Shown in pieces: positions 49,148 to 57,384 of a stretch of 64,000 bases of DNA. Both the position numbers and the translations under genes were made by a program. Source of the DNA: Betaproteobacteria bacterium GR16-43 (GTDB lineage: Bacteria; Pseudomonadota; Gammaproteobacteria; Burkholderiales; Usitatibacteraceae); assembly GCA_001953215.1 (NCBI GenBank), contig CP019169.1:4712001-4776000 (forward strand), written 5' to 3'. The notes under the pieces were generated by a model. It was given only the letters and a program-made list of their open reading frames with translations, was not told the DNA's origin and did not search any database. How positions within the stretch are numbered: the first letter of the stretch is position 1; every line of letters starts with the position of its first letter.

Positions 49148-49534
49148 CTATCGACACTGCGAGTATTCGATCCCGTCGGCGACGATGATCGGGTAGCCGT
49201 TGCTGTTGCGCTTGAGAACCGTCGCTACGGGTCCCAGCTGGCCCGCGCCCTCGGACATGAAGAGCTCGCCCTGGTGCACCCTCCAGGCGCCGCCGGCACG
49301 GGAATCGCGCTGGCCGTAGACGCTGCCGTACTGGTTGCTGCTGCCCCCTTCGGTGCGCGCGCCCTGCGACCACACTCCGTTGGGCGCGAACGTCACGCGC
49401 TTGGTGCTCGAGTACCCGCTCACCTTGTTGTACGTGAAGGTGCACCAGGCGCTCGAGAGCAGCAGCTCGCTGGACATGCCGCCGCCCGCGGCGGGCAACG
49501 CGACGGCCAGTGCGGCCAGGGCAAGCCTGCGCAT
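49148..49534 (-). CDS. Small secreted protein of unknown function (128 aa)
   Basis: A signal-like N terminus (MRRLALAALAVALPAAGGG) is followed by a beta-rich, Ser/Gly/Tyr-rich domain with two Cys (WCTFTYN and SQCR near the end). I do not recognise a family. It starts 2 nt after the amidohydrolase stop, so it is probably co-translated with it. Confidence 0.7.
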   Translation of the reverse strand: MRRLALAALAVALPAAGGGMSSELLLSSAWCTFTYNKVSGYSSTKRVTFAPNGVWSQGARTEGGSSNQYGSVYGQRDSRAGGAWRVHQGELFMSEGAGQLGPVATVLKRNSNGYPIIVADGIEYSQCR

Positions 49535-49536
49535 CT

Positions 49537-51054
49537 TCAGGATCCTTTCCGCGTGTAGCCGTACGCGAGGTTCGTGCGCGCTCCGCCCTCACGATCGTAG
49601 ACACTCTTGAAGTGGGCGACGTGATCCCCCGCCAGCGCGGCGCGCTGCCGCGGCGTGAACTCGTAGAGCTTCGCGTTGTTTTCACCGAAGATGGCGCGCT
49701 TCACCGCGCCGTCAGCCGGGCCCATGGCCTCGAAGCCGTAGCGCTTGCGCATGTCCTCCGGGATCTCCAGGCGGCGCAGCGCCTCGATCTGCCACTGCGG
49801 GGAGCCGGTCCAGATCGCGTCCGTGCCCCACACCACGTGGTCCGCGCCGAGGCCCTTGATGAGCGAGCCCATCAGGAAGGCGCACACGCGCGGATCGGAC
49901 ATCGTGCTCTGCGCGAAGATCTGGCCCAGGTCCGCGTACACGTTCTTCACGCCGTACTGCGCGGGGATGTCGGCGAGGTCGTTCACCCACTCGATGCGGC
50001 CGGTGCGCTGGAGCTGGTCCCACGCGTCCTGTGCCGTGCCGCCGCCGGGAAAGCGATACGCGGAGTGATAGACGATGAAATTCAGTTGCGGCCAGTCCTT
50101 CGCGGCCTTGCCGACGTCGGCCACCGTGCAGTAGCCCAGCAGGTGCGGGTACTGCTTCTCGATCGAAGGCGGGAAAAGCCCCTTGTGCACGCAGACGTTC
50201 TTCATGCCCGGGCTGTCCTGGCTCCACTTCACGAGCTTCTCGTAGAACGGATAGAGCAGCTTCTCGTCGTCGAGCCGGAACGGGTGCCGGGCAAGGTGCT
50301 TGTTGGTGTTGTCGCCGATCGTGTAGCACTTCCAGGAATCGGGCTTGAGCGTCTCGCGCTCGCGTTCCGCGCGGTCGAGCCAGCCTTCCTGCCCCGGCGT
50401 GAAGATGGCGTGCGAGAACATGCGCTTCGTGCCCGCCTCCTGGTTCACCTTCGCGCGCGCCTGGAACTTCATCTCGTTGGTGAGGAAGGAATCGCGCGGG
50501 TCCTCGGAGTAGGAGCCGCTGATGCATGCCACCTTCGTGTCGCTGTCGAGGAAGATTTCCTTGAAGTAGTTGGCGAACTTCAAGTCCTCGATTGTCTGTT
50601 CCTTGCCCGCGAGGGCGGGGTTCCATCCGGCCTTGCCCACGGCTTCGCGCTGGCGCACGAAGGTCATGATGCGCGTGTCGTCGCGCAGGAAGTGCGTGTG
50701 CATGTCCATCACGAACTGGTCGCGCAACCCGTCGGCGCGCGCCTGCGCGAGCTCGGGCGTGGCGGCCTCGGCCCGCGAGACCGCGTAGAACGGCCCGTGC
50801 GTGTCGTTCATGGCGACGAAGGCGGCCGCCATCCCGCCCGCGGTCGTGAAGAAGCGCCGGCGCGACACGCCCTGCTTCTTCGCGAGCTCCGAGCCGATCG
50901 CCTTCACGCGCGCTTCGAACTCGCGCTGCTTGGCGCTTTGCGGGGCGGGCTCGAATTCGTCGGAGGAAACGCTCTGCACGGGGATCGGAGAGCGGAACAG
51001 CGAGGACTCGGCGGGCGACAGCGCGTCGATCTCGTCCTGCGTGAGGAAACCCAT
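49537..51054 (-). CDS. Amidohydrolase-2 family protein with an internal twin-arginine motif
   Basis: 505 aa. The metal-binding HTH (119-121, in FVMDMHTHF), a His in VCVHKGLFPP, FIVYHSAYRF and the C-terminal WGTDAIWTGSPQW Asp are typical of PF04909-type TIM-barrel hydrolases/decarboxylases. A Tat-like signal SRRRFFTTAGGMAAAFVAM sits at 64-82, after a 60-residue hydrophilic N-terminal extension. The substrate is unknown. The Shine-Dalgarno (GGGAGG) is in the 3' arm of an 8-bp hairpin. It belongs to the run divergent from LysR. Confidence 0.85.
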   Translation of the reverse strand: MGFLTQDEIDALSPAESSLFRSPIPVQSVSSDEFEPAPQSAKQREFEARVKAIGSELAKKQGVSRRRFFTTAGGMAAAFVAMNDTHGPFYAVSRAEAATPELAQARADGLRDQFVMDMHTHFLRDDTRIMTFVRQREAVGKAGWNPALAGKEQTIEDLKFANYFKEIFLDSDTKVACISGSYSEDPRDSFLTNEMKFQARAKVNQEAGTKRMFSHAIFTPGQEGWLDRAERERETLKPDSWKCYTIGDNTNKHLARHPFRLDDEKLLYPFYEKLVKWSQDSPGMKNVCVHKGLFPPSIEKQYPHLLGYCTVADVGKAAKDWPQLNFIVYHSAYRFPGGGTAQDAWDQLQRTGRIEWVNDLADIPAQYGVKNVYADLGQIFAQSTMSDPRVCAFLMGSLIKGLGADHVVWGTDAIWTGSPQWQIEALRRLEIPEDMRKRYGFEAMGPADGAVKRAIFGENNAKLYEFTPRQRAALAGDHVAHFKSVYDREGGARTNLAYGYTRKGS

Positions 51055-51059
51055 GGAAG

Positions 51060-51081
51060 CCTCCCGAACGTTGTCGGGAGG
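51060..51081 (-). promoter_or_regulatory. Hairpin that buries the amidohydrolase Shine-Dalgarno
   Basis: On the minus strand CCTCCCGA and TCGGGAGG form a perfect 8-bp stem with loop CAACGT. The 3' arm contains GGGAGG, the Shine-Dalgarno, 5 nt before the ATG at 51054. No T-run follows, so translational rather than transcriptional control is more likely. Confidence 0.6.
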
Positions 51082-51095
51082 ATATTACCCCGCGG

Positions 51096-51671
51096 TCAGG
51101 CTGCGAGCGCGGCGGGCTGAAGGGTGCGCTTCCAATCTTCCAGCGTGCAGACCTTCGCGTAGACGGTGAGCGCCGCCATGAACGAGGCGTGCACCTCCGC
51201 GGCCGGCACCACGCGGCCGTTGAACGTGAGCGAACGCGCCGCGCACGCATCGTGGATCACGGTGGAGGGCATGCCGAAGTCCACCGCGTGGCGCGTGGCC
51301 GCGTCGATGCACATGTTGCTCATCGCGCCGCAGATCACGATCTCGCCCGCGTTCGACTGCCACAACTCGTCGAACAGCATCGTGTCGCGGAAGGCATTGG
51401 GGAAGTGCTTGATGACGATCGGCTCGTCTTCGTCGGGACACACCGAAGGGTGGATCTCGACGCCGGGGCTGCCGGGCAGGAAGAACGTCGCACCCGCGCG
51501 CGTGGAAACGTGCTGCACGTGGAAGCGCGGCCAGTCGCGCGCGCGAAACTCGGCCAGCAGTTCGGCGGCGCGAGCCGCCGCGGCTTCCATGCCTTCCAGC
51601 GGCATGAGGCCGTCGGCGAAGTAGTCGTTCTGGATGTCGATCACCAGCAGCGCCGGGACTTTCTTCGTCAT
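51096..51671 (-). CDS. Isochorismatase-family cysteine hydrolase
   Basis: 191 aa. The Cys-hydrolase triad is visible: Asp12 (LLVIDIQNDYF), Lys88 (IVIKHFPNAF) and Cys121 (CGAMSNMCIDAATRHAV). Family members hydrolyse amides or isochorismate; substrate is unknown. The start at 51671 overlaps the DUF2917 stop (ATGA); a longer frame to 51794 is rejected as it crosses that gene. Confidence 0.9.
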   Translation of the reverse strand: MTKKVPALLVIDIQNDYFADGLMPLEGMEAAAARAAELLAEFRARDWPRFHVQHVSTRAGATFFLPGSPGVEIHPSVCPDEDEPIVIKHFPNAFRDTMLFDELWQSNAGEIVICGAMSNMCIDAATRHAVDFGMPSTVIHDACAARSLTFNGRVVPAAEVHASFMAALTVYAKVCTLEDWKRTLQPAALAA

Positions 51672-51889
51672 TGTTGGATCTCCACTTGGGTATGGCCGAC
51701 CGCTTCGAGGATGGCGAGGCCGTCCCGCCCGAGGCTCGCGTGCTGCCCGGCGCCCAGCCAGACGTCTTCGTTCGAGGACTCTTCCGTGATCCACAGCCGC
51801 CCGGAGAGCACGGTGACTTCCGCGCCGCGCGCGCCGCGCAGGCGCACGAGTTCACCCGCGGCAAGGCAGATCGATCGGGCGGCGCTCAC
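51668..51889 (-). CDS. DUF2917-like small protein
   Basis: 73 aa from a GTG at 51889, overlapping the preceding stop (GTGA). The sequence LAAGELVRLRGARGAEVTVL, RLWITEESSNEDVWLGAG and HASLGRDGLAILEA resembles DUF2917, a small cupin-like beta fold often found near regulators in Betaproteobacteria. Function unknown. Confidence 0.75.
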   Translation of the reverse strand: MSAARSICLAAGELVRLRGARGAEVTVLSGRLWITEESSNEDVWLGAGQHASLGRDGLAILEAVGHTQVEIQQ

Positions 51890-52089
51890 AGGGCCCGTCC
51901 CTGTCCGGGAATCGCCATGCGGTTCTCGGTCATGTCGCGCCGATCCGGCCCGTCCCGGCGATCCGGCGAAGCGCTGGAGAAGAACGACGCGACGGTGAGC
52001 ACGGCGACGATCAGCGCCAGCGGTGCCCAGGGCGAGACGCGGCTCGGGGGCCGGGCATCGCGGCGGTCGGGGCAGAACGGGCAATCCAT
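51886..52089 (-). CDS. Small single-pass membrane protein with CxxC and DRRD motifs
   Basis: 67 aa from an ATG at 52089 with GGAGG 5 nt upstream. MDCPFCPDRRDARPP is followed by one membrane helix (about 22-40, PLALIVAVLTVASFF) and SPDRRDGPDRRDMTEN. The CxxC could bind metal or a thiol partner. DRRD occurs three times, on both sides of the helix. No family recognised. It is the first gene of the run divergent from LysR. Confidence 0.7.
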   Translation of the reverse strand: MDCPFCPDRRDARPPSRVSPWAPLALIVAVLTVASFFSSASPDRRDGPDRRDMTENRMAIPGQGRAL

Positions 52090-52118
52090 GGAAACCTCCG
52101 TAACAAGTGTGAGGGATA

Positions 52119-52177
52119 TTGGCACTTGCCTTCCCCAGCGCCAAACGATATGTTTTCGACTTCGTTGCCAAAATGGC
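52119..52177. promoter_or_regulatory. Candidate LysR operator region
   Basis: In the 104-bp divergent spacer TTGGC (52119-52123) and GCCAA (52140-52144) form a dyad, and GCCAAAATGGC (52167-52177) is a 4-3-4 palindrome. Such dyads with AT-rich centres suit LysR-type autoregulation and control of the divergent genes. Inference only. Confidence 0.45.
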
Positions 52178-52193
52178 TCACATAGGCTTTGCG

Positions 52194-53093
52194 ATGATCC
52201 AGCGCCTGCCGCCCCTCGCCGCGCTCCGCCCGTTCGAAGCCGCCGCCCGCCTCGAGAGCTTCACCAGGGCCGCGGAGGAACTGCACCTCACGCACGGCGC
52301 CGTGAGCCACCAGGTGCGCGCCCTCGAAGCGCATCTTGGAACACCGCTGTTTCACCGCCATGGCAAGCGGGTGACGCTCACGCAGGAGGGCCGTGCATTC
52401 GCCGAGCGCATCCGCGCGGCGCTGGGCGAGATCGCGATGGCGGCGGACGTGGCCCGCGGCGCGCCCCGCGACAACAGCCTCACCGTGAGCGTGCTGCCGT
52501 CGTTCGGTTCGCGCTGGCTGATGCCGCGCCTCATCCGCTTCATGGAAGCGCACCCCGACATCCAGGTGAACGTCTTCGCCAACAACGCCATGGCGAATTT
52601 CGGCGCCGACGGCGTGGACGTGGGCATCCGCTTCGGGCGCGGGCCCTGGCCGCCGCTCGTGTGCGACCGCGTGCTCGAGGACGAGTGCTTTCCCGTGGCG
52701 AGCCCGAAGTTCAACCGCGGACGGCTGCCGAAGACCGCGAAGGAGCTCCTCGGGATGCGCATCATCCGCGAGGACCGCGACTACTGGAAGGAATGGTTCG
52801 CGCTGGCGGGCGTGGAAGTCGACGTGCCCCTCGGAGGCCCTTCGTACAGCGACGCGAGCTTCTCGCTGCAATCCGCCGTGCGCGGGGAAGGTGTTGCGCT
52901 CACGCGGCGTTCGCTCGTCGGCGACGACATCAAGGAGGGGCGGCTCGTGCAGCTCTTCCCGCTCACCGTGAAGACGCCCGAGTGCTACTGGCTGGTCTAC
53001 CCGAAGGAGATCGCCGAGTCGAAGCGGATCAAGGCCTTCAGCGCGTGGATGAAGGCGGAGTTGCGGCCTACCAGATCCGCCGGTTCTCGTTAG
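52194..53093 (+). CDS. LysR-family transcriptional regulator (GcvA-like)
   Basis: 299 aa from an ATG at 52194. The winged-helix DNA-binding domain is at 1-65 (LAALRPFEAAARLESFTRAA, HLTHGAVSHQVRALEAHLGT), and the substrate-binding domain starts near 95 (NSLTVSVLPSFGSRWLMPRL). The sequence RPFEAAARLESFTRAAEEL is typical of the GcvA/AmpR branch. It is divergent from seven genes on the other strand and probably controls them. It overlaps rluB tail to tail by 26 nt. Confidence 0.92.
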   Translation: MIQRLPPLAALRPFEAAARLESFTRAAEELHLTHGAVSHQVRALEAHLGTPLFHRHGKRVTLTQEGRAFAERIRAALGEIAMAADVARGAPRDNSLTVSVLPSFGSRWLMPRLIRFMEAHPDIQVNVFANNAMANFGADGVDVGIRFGRGPWPPLVCDRVLEDECFPVASPKFNRGRLPKTAKELLGMRIIREDRDYWKEWFALAGVEVDVPLGGPSYSDASFSLQSAVRGEGVALTRRSLVGDDIKEGRLVQLFPLTVKTPECYWLVYPKEIAESKRIKAFSAWMKAELRPTRSAGSR

Positions 53094-54831
53094 ACTGCGG
53101 CTGCTCGTCGCCGCGCTCTTTCTCCTGCGGCTCGTTGAAGCGGGGCTGCTCGTCGCCGCGCGGCGCGCGCTGGCGCTGCTGCTTGCCCTGTTGCGGCTGC
53201 CCGCCTCCTCCGCCCTTCCGCTTGCCCTGCCACTGCGGGCGCTGGTGCGCGCCCTGCGGATTGCCGCGCTCGCTGTTGCCGAGGTTGTCGTTCAACGAGT
53301 CGTCCGGCGCGATGTAGGCCTTCATCGGTTCGACGGCGTTGCCCGGCTCGAAGCGCGGTTGCTCGTCGCCCCGCGGAGCGCGCTGGCGCTGCTGGCCGCC
53401 CCCGCCGCCCTTCCGCTTGCCCTGCCACTGCGGGCGCTGCTGCGCGCCCTGCGGATTGCCGCGATCGGTGTTGCCGATGTTGTCGAGGGCATCGTCCGGC
53501 GCGATGTACGCCTGCATCGGCTCGGCGGCATTGCCCGGCTCGATGCCCGGGGCGCGCGGTTGCGCGGGGCCGCGCCCGCGGCCCTGGCCTTGCCCTTGCC
53601 CCTGCCCGGGCTGCCCCTGCTTGTTCCGGTGCTTCTGCTTGCCGAACTTCTTCGACGGCCCCTGGCCGCCGCTGGCCCCCGGGCCCTGCCCATGCCCGCC
53701 GCCCGAATGCTGCCCGGGTCCCCGCAGGCCCTGGCGCGGGCCGCGATGCTTCTTGCCGCCCTGCCCGCCGCCGGAACCCAGCGTCGAGATGATCGAGTGC
53801 ACGCCGGTCTGCGTGTGCGAGATGCCCGGCGGCTGGAGGTCTTCGTCCTCCTCGTGCGCGGGGACGCTGGCCGTGGTCTCGACGTCGGCCTGCTTCAGGC
53901 CGCAGAAGTCCATCAGTTGCAGTGCTTCGGCCTCCTCCATCTCCTTCATCATCCCGCGCTTCAGGAACGTGGGCAGCGTGACGGGGCCGAAACGAACGCG
54001 CATCAGGCGGCTCACCATGAGCGACACCGCTTCGAACATGCGGCGCACTTCGCGGTTCTTACCTTCGCGCAGCACCACGTGGTACCAGTGGTTCGAGCCT
54101 TCGCCGCCGCGATCCTCGATCAGGTCGAACTTGCAGTTCTCGCCGTCGATGTCCACGCCCTCGTCCAGCAACTTCACGCGGATCTCGTCCGTGAGCTCGC
54201 CCATGAGGCGCACGGCGTACTCGCGTTCGACTTCGAAGCGCGGGTGCGTGAGGCGGTTGGCGAGCTCGCCGCTGGTCGTGAAGATCAGCAGGCCGCCGGT
54301 GTTGAAGTCCAGCCGGCCGACGGAAACCCAGCGGCCGTTGTGCACCTTCGGGAGCTTCTCGAACACGGTGGCGCGCCCTTCGGGGTCGTCACGCGTGACG
54401 ATCTCGCCTTCGGGCTTGTGGTAGAGCAGCACGCGCGGCGGCGGTTCGCCGAAGCGCAGCGTGATGTACTCGCCGTCCATCTTCACCTTGTCGCCCGGGC
54501 CCACGAGGTCGCCCAGCTTCGCGACGATGCCGTTGATGGTGATGTGGCCCTGCGCGATGAGGATCTCGATGTTGCGCCGCGAGCCGTGGCCCGACTGCGC
54601 CATGACCTTCTGCAGGCGCTCGCGTTTCGACGGGCTGCTGCCGCCCTGGCGTTCGTGGCCCGGGTGCGCGCCGCCGCCGCCACCGCCCTTGCCTCGGCCC
54701 TTGCCACGCCGGCGCTTGCCGCTGCCGGGACCGCCGGGACCATTGCCCGTGGGCTTGGCCCAATCGGGGACGACGCCGCCCGGCCAGTCGAGGCGCTGGG
54801 CGTTGTTCTGACGAGGAGGTTTATCCCGCAT
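53068..54831 (-). CDS. rluB: 23S rRNA pseudouridine(2605) synthase RluB with long repetitive tail
   Basis: 587 aa, about twice the usual catalytic length. Core: S4 domain (about 68-125), pseudouridine synthase domain (about 130-310) with VGRLDFNTGGLLIFT (catalytic Asp175) and GKNREVRRMF. The N terminus is Gly/Lys/Arg-rich. After about 330 the protein is low-complexity, rich in Gly, Gln, Arg and Pro, and contains a duplicated unit (residues 431-494 and 495-565). Such tails may aid RNA binding. It overlaps scpB by 11 nt, as expected for the scpA-scpB-rluB order. Confidence 0.92.
   Translation of the reverse strand: MRDKPPRQNNAQRLDWPGGVVPDWAKPTGNGPGGPGSGKRRRGKGRGKGGGGGGAHPGHERQGGSSPSKRERLQKVMAQSGHGSRRNIEILIAQGHITINGIVAKLGDLVGPGDKVKMDGEYITLRFGEPPPRVLLYHKPEGEIVTRDDPEGRATVFEKLPKVHNGRWVSVGRLDFNTGGLLIFTTSGELANRLTHPRFEVEREYAVRLMGELTDEIRVKLLDEGVDIDGENCKFDLIEDRGGEGSNHWYHVVLREGKNREVRRMFEAVSLMVSRLMRVRFGPVTLPTFLKRGMMKEMEEAEALQLMDFCGLKQADVETTASVPAHEEDEDLQPPGISHTQTGVHSIISTLGSGGGQGGKKHRGPRQGLRGPGQHSGGGHGQGPGASGGQGPSKKFGKQKHRNKQGQPGQGQGQGQGRGRGPAQPRAPGIEPGNAAEPMQAYIAPDDALDNIGNTDRGNPQGAQQRPQWQGKRKGGGGGQQRQRAPRGDEQPRFEPGNAVEPMKAYIAPDDSLNDNLGNSERGNPQGAHQRPQWQGKRKGGGGGQPQQGKQQRQRAPRGDEQPRFNEPQEKERGDEQPQSNENRRIW
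53137..53541 (-). repeat. Intragenic tandem duplication in the rluB tail
   Basis: Two in-frame units, 53350-53541 (64 codons) and 53137-53349 (71 codons), encode nearly the same sequence starting EPGNA and ending GDEQPRF. The second has small insertions (one near SLNDNLGN and six residues near QPQQGKQQ). Confidence 0.85.
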
Positions 54832-55573
54832 GTTCGGGCTCCGTGGGGGAGGGTTCGGAAGGTGCTTCGGGAAGGAGGTCCTGCTGCTGCTGCGCGGGCG
54901 GCGCCAGCTCGGGCGCGGGCGCAGGTGCGAGCGACTCGAGCGCGGACTGCAGCTCGTCGAGGGCGGGGAGCTCCTCGAGCGAACGCAGGTTGAGGTCGTC
55001 GAGGAATTTGCGCGCCGTGGCGAAGAGCGCGGGCTTGCCCGGGCTTTCGCGATGGCCCACGACGTCGACCCAGCCGCGTTCGACGAGCGCGTTCAGCGTG
55101 GCCGGCGAGACCGCGACGCCGCGGATGTCCTCGATGTCGCCGCGCGTGACGGGCTGCCGGTACGCGACGATCGCGAGCGTCTCGAGCACGGCGCGCGAAT
55201 AGCGCGGCGGCTTCTCGTTGGTGATGCGGTCGAGGAACGGCTGGAACTCGGGCTTCACGCGGAAGCGCCAGCCGGTGGAGACCGAGGTGAGCTCGATCGA
55301 GCGCTCGGCCCACTCGTCCTTCAGCTCGTCCAGCACCTTGCGGATGTTGTCGGCCGCGACCTGGCCGGAGAACAGGCGCTTCAGTTGCTGGACGTTGAGC
55401 GGCTCCGGCGTCGAAAGCAACGCGGCTTCGAGCACGCGCTTCACGTGCGCGATGTCCAACGCGGGTGCGTCGTCGGCGGGGACGATTTCATCCTGCGCGG
55501 CTTCGGCTTGCGAGTCGGCCGGAACCGGCGCTTCGTCGGGGAGTTCTTCTTCGGGGGTGGCGTGGTCGTTCAT
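54821..55573 (-). CDS. scpB: Segregation and condensation protein ScpB
   Basis: ScpB is the winged-helix kite subunit of the SMC-ScpAB condensin. 250 aa with an acidic N terminus, the family core (about 40-190: VKRVLEAALLSTPEPLNVQQ and YSRAVLETLAIVAYRQPVTR, shown in part), and a Pro/Gln/Glu-rich C-terminal tail. It lies 4 nt downstream of scpA. Confidence 0.95.
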   Translation of the reverse strand: MNDHATPEEELPDEAPVPADSQAEAAQDEIVPADDAPALDIAHVKRVLEAALLSTPEPLNVQQLKRLFSGQVAADNIRKVLDELKDEWAERSIELTSVSTGWRFRVKPEFQPFLDRITNEKPPRYSRAVLETLAIVAYRQPVTRGDIEDIRGVAVSPATLNALVERGWVDVVGHRESPGKPALFATARKFLDDLNLRSLEELPALDELQSALESLAPAPAPELAPPAQQQQDLLPEAPSEPSPTEPEHAG

Positions 55574-55577
55574 GGCT

Positions 55578-56450
55578 TCACGAGATGGCGAGCGCCGGGC
55601 GCTCGGACTTCAGCTTCACGTAGATGGGATCGAAGGGCGACTTCTGGGTGATGTCGATGAGCGTCTCGCGCGCGAGCTCGAGGAGCGCGAGGAAGCTCAC
55701 GACCAGCACCGCAACGCCCTGCTCGGGCTGGAACAGGCTGGAGAACTCCACGAACGCGCCGGGCTGCAACTCGCGCAGGATGCGGCTCATGTGGGCGCGC
55801 ACGGAGAGCTGCTCGCGCGTGATGCGGTGGTGCCTGGTCATCTTCGCGCGGGCGAGGATGGAGCGCCACGCTTCGGAGAGGTCGGCCACTTCCACGTTGG
55901 GCAGGCGCTCGGTCACGGTCTGGTCGATGTAGACCTCGACCAGCGAGAAGTCGCGGCCCGCGACGGGCATCTCCGCGATCTGCGCGGCGGCCTTCTTCAT
56001 CTGCTCGTATTCGAGCAGGCGGCGGACCAGTTCGGCCCTCGGGTCGGCGGGCTCGACATCGTCCTCGCGCTTCGGGCGCGGCAGGAGCATGCGCGACTTG
56101 ATCTCGATCAGCAGCGCCGCCATCAGCAGGTATTCGGCCGCGAGCTCGAGCTGGTTGGTGCGCATCATCTCGACGTAGCCCATGTACTGGCGGGTCAACT
56201 CCGCCATCGGGATGTCGAGGATGTCGAGCGAGTGCTTGCGGATGAGGTAGAGCAGGAGGTCCAGCGGGCCCTCGAACGCGTCGAGGAACACCGAGAGCGC
56301 TTCCGGCGGGATGTAGAGGTCCGCGGGCAGCTCCGTCATCGGTTCGCCGCGGATCTTCGCCACCGGCAATGCGAAGTCGAGCACCGGCTGCCCGCCGTCG
56401 CCTTCGGTGGCGATGCGCGGGTCGTTCGCGGCGCGGGAGGAGGTCGTCAT
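55578..56450 (-). CDS. scpA: Segregation and condensation protein ScpA
   Basis: ScpA is the kleisin that bridges the SMC heads. 290 aa from an ATG at 56450 overlapping the upstream stop (ATGA). The kleisin N-terminal motif FEGPLDLLLYLIRKHSLDIL (about 57-76) and the middle region ELAAEYLLMAALLIEIKSR are clear, as is the C-terminal winged helix that binds the SMC cap. A later ATG would start at MTELPADLYI. Confidence 0.94.
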   Translation of the reverse strand: MTTSSRAANDPRIATEGDGGQPVLDFALPVAKIRGEPMTELPADLYIPPEALSVFLDAFEGPLDLLLYLIRKHSLDILDIPMAELTRQYMGYVEMMRTNQLELAAEYLLMAALLIEIKSRMLLPRPKREDDVEPADPRAELVRRLLEYEQMKKAAAQIAEMPVAGRDFSLVEVYIDQTVTERLPNVEVADLSEAWRSILARAKMTRHHRITREQLSVRAHMSRILRELQPGAFVEFSSLFQPEQGVAVLVVSFLALLELARETLIDITQKSPFDPIYVKLKSERPALAIS

Positions 56451-57313
56451 TTCTTTCCGTAGAGTTGGGTGGCCACGGCCTTGCTCATGGCCTTGGCCTC
56501 GTGCGCGACGTCCGGGACCTCGGAGAGCTCCCAGTTCAGCTTGGTGCCCGTCTCGTTCGCGACGCGCGTGGCGACCTTGAAGAAGTTCTCGCCGCGCTCC
56601 ACGCGGTTGGCGCCCTGCTTCATCGCGCCGTCGGACTTGTTCAACGCTTCGTCGTCGGGATCGGTGTCGTTCTCGCCCACGTAGAGCAGGAGCTTCTTCG
56701 AGAACGCCTCCTTGGCCTGCGCCTCGCCGACCTTCGAGCCGATGAGCGAGAACGGGAAGACCTGCTCGACGCCCTTCTCCTTGCGCCACTCGGGCAGCAG
56801 GTACCAGCCGGGGTTGCCGGCCACGTACAACGAGGCCTTGCTCTGGGGGCGCAGCAGCAGCATGCGGTGCACGAACTGGCCGCCGGCGGAGTGGCCGAAG
56901 ATGCGGTAGTCGGCCTGGCCGTCGCGCATCTCCTCGAAGAGGTGGTCGATGGCGGCGTACGTCCACTTCTCGGGGTTCTCGTTCTCCGCGACGCCGCCCA
57001 GGTTGTACCAGGCCGCCTTCGGATAGTCCTTCTGCGAGAACTCCGGGGCGATCACGAGGAAGTTGTAGTTGTCGGCGAGGTCGGCCCACGTGTCGCGCAG
57101 GTTCGACGCGTTGCGGTGCAGGCCGTGCATCACGAACCAGATCGGGCACGTGGAGTCGCACTTGCGCGGCCGATAGGTGTACACGCGGATCGGCCGGTCG
57201 GGATTGCCCTTCTTGTCGACGAAGACGTAGCTCCACTTGCCGCCGGGCACAGGGGTCGCCGCCAATGCCGGCGTCATGAAAATGAACGCGAACGCTATGG
57301 CGATGATTCTCAT
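56447..57313 (-). CDS. Secreted alpha/beta hydrolase (esterase/depolymerase-like)
   Basis: 288 aa with a signal peptide (about 1-19, IFMTPALA). The nucleophile elbow is GHSAGG (Ser142), the oxyanion region FVMHGLHRNA, with Asp in GENDTDPDD and His in VPDVAHEA as likely triad members. It resembles PHB-depolymerase/feruloyl-esterase-like hydrolases. Two Cys (CDSTC) could form a disulphide. Start at 57313 has GGGAG 9 nt upstream. A longer upstream frame passes through a repeat element and is rejected. Confidence 0.82.
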   Translation of the reverse strand: MRIIAIAFAFIFMTPALAATPVPGGKWSYVFVDKKGNPDRPIRVYTYRPRKCDSTCPIWFVMHGLHRNASNLRDTWADLADNYNFLVIAPEFSQKDYPKAAWYNLGGVAENENPEKWTYAAIDHLFEEMRDGQADYRIFGHSAGGQFVHRMLLLRPQSKASLYVAGNPGWYLLPEWRKEKGVEQVFPFSLIGSKVGEAQAKEAFSKKLLLYVGENDTDPDDEALNKSDGAMKQGANRVERGENFFKVATRVANETGTKLNWELSEVPDVAHEAKAMSKAVATQLYGKK

Positions 57314-57338
57314 GAAGCTGATCTCCCAAGTGTTGCGG

Positions 57339-57372
57339 TTCATCCGTGTGTATCCGTGTTTATCCGTGGACA
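57339..57372. repeat. Single arm of the CACGGATA-type repeat family
   Basis: Three phased copies of a unit like TATCCGTGTT about every 10 nt, between trpS and the hydrolase gene. It is related to the arms at 396-527 but has no inverted partner, so it may be a decayed element. Confidence 0.7.
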
Positions 57373-57384
57373 ATTGCTTTTCGC

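Noticed and set aside
53137-53541. CRISPR-like repeat
   Set aside because: Two long in-frame protein-coding units, not short repeats with spacers. No CRISPR array or cas gene was seen anywhere.
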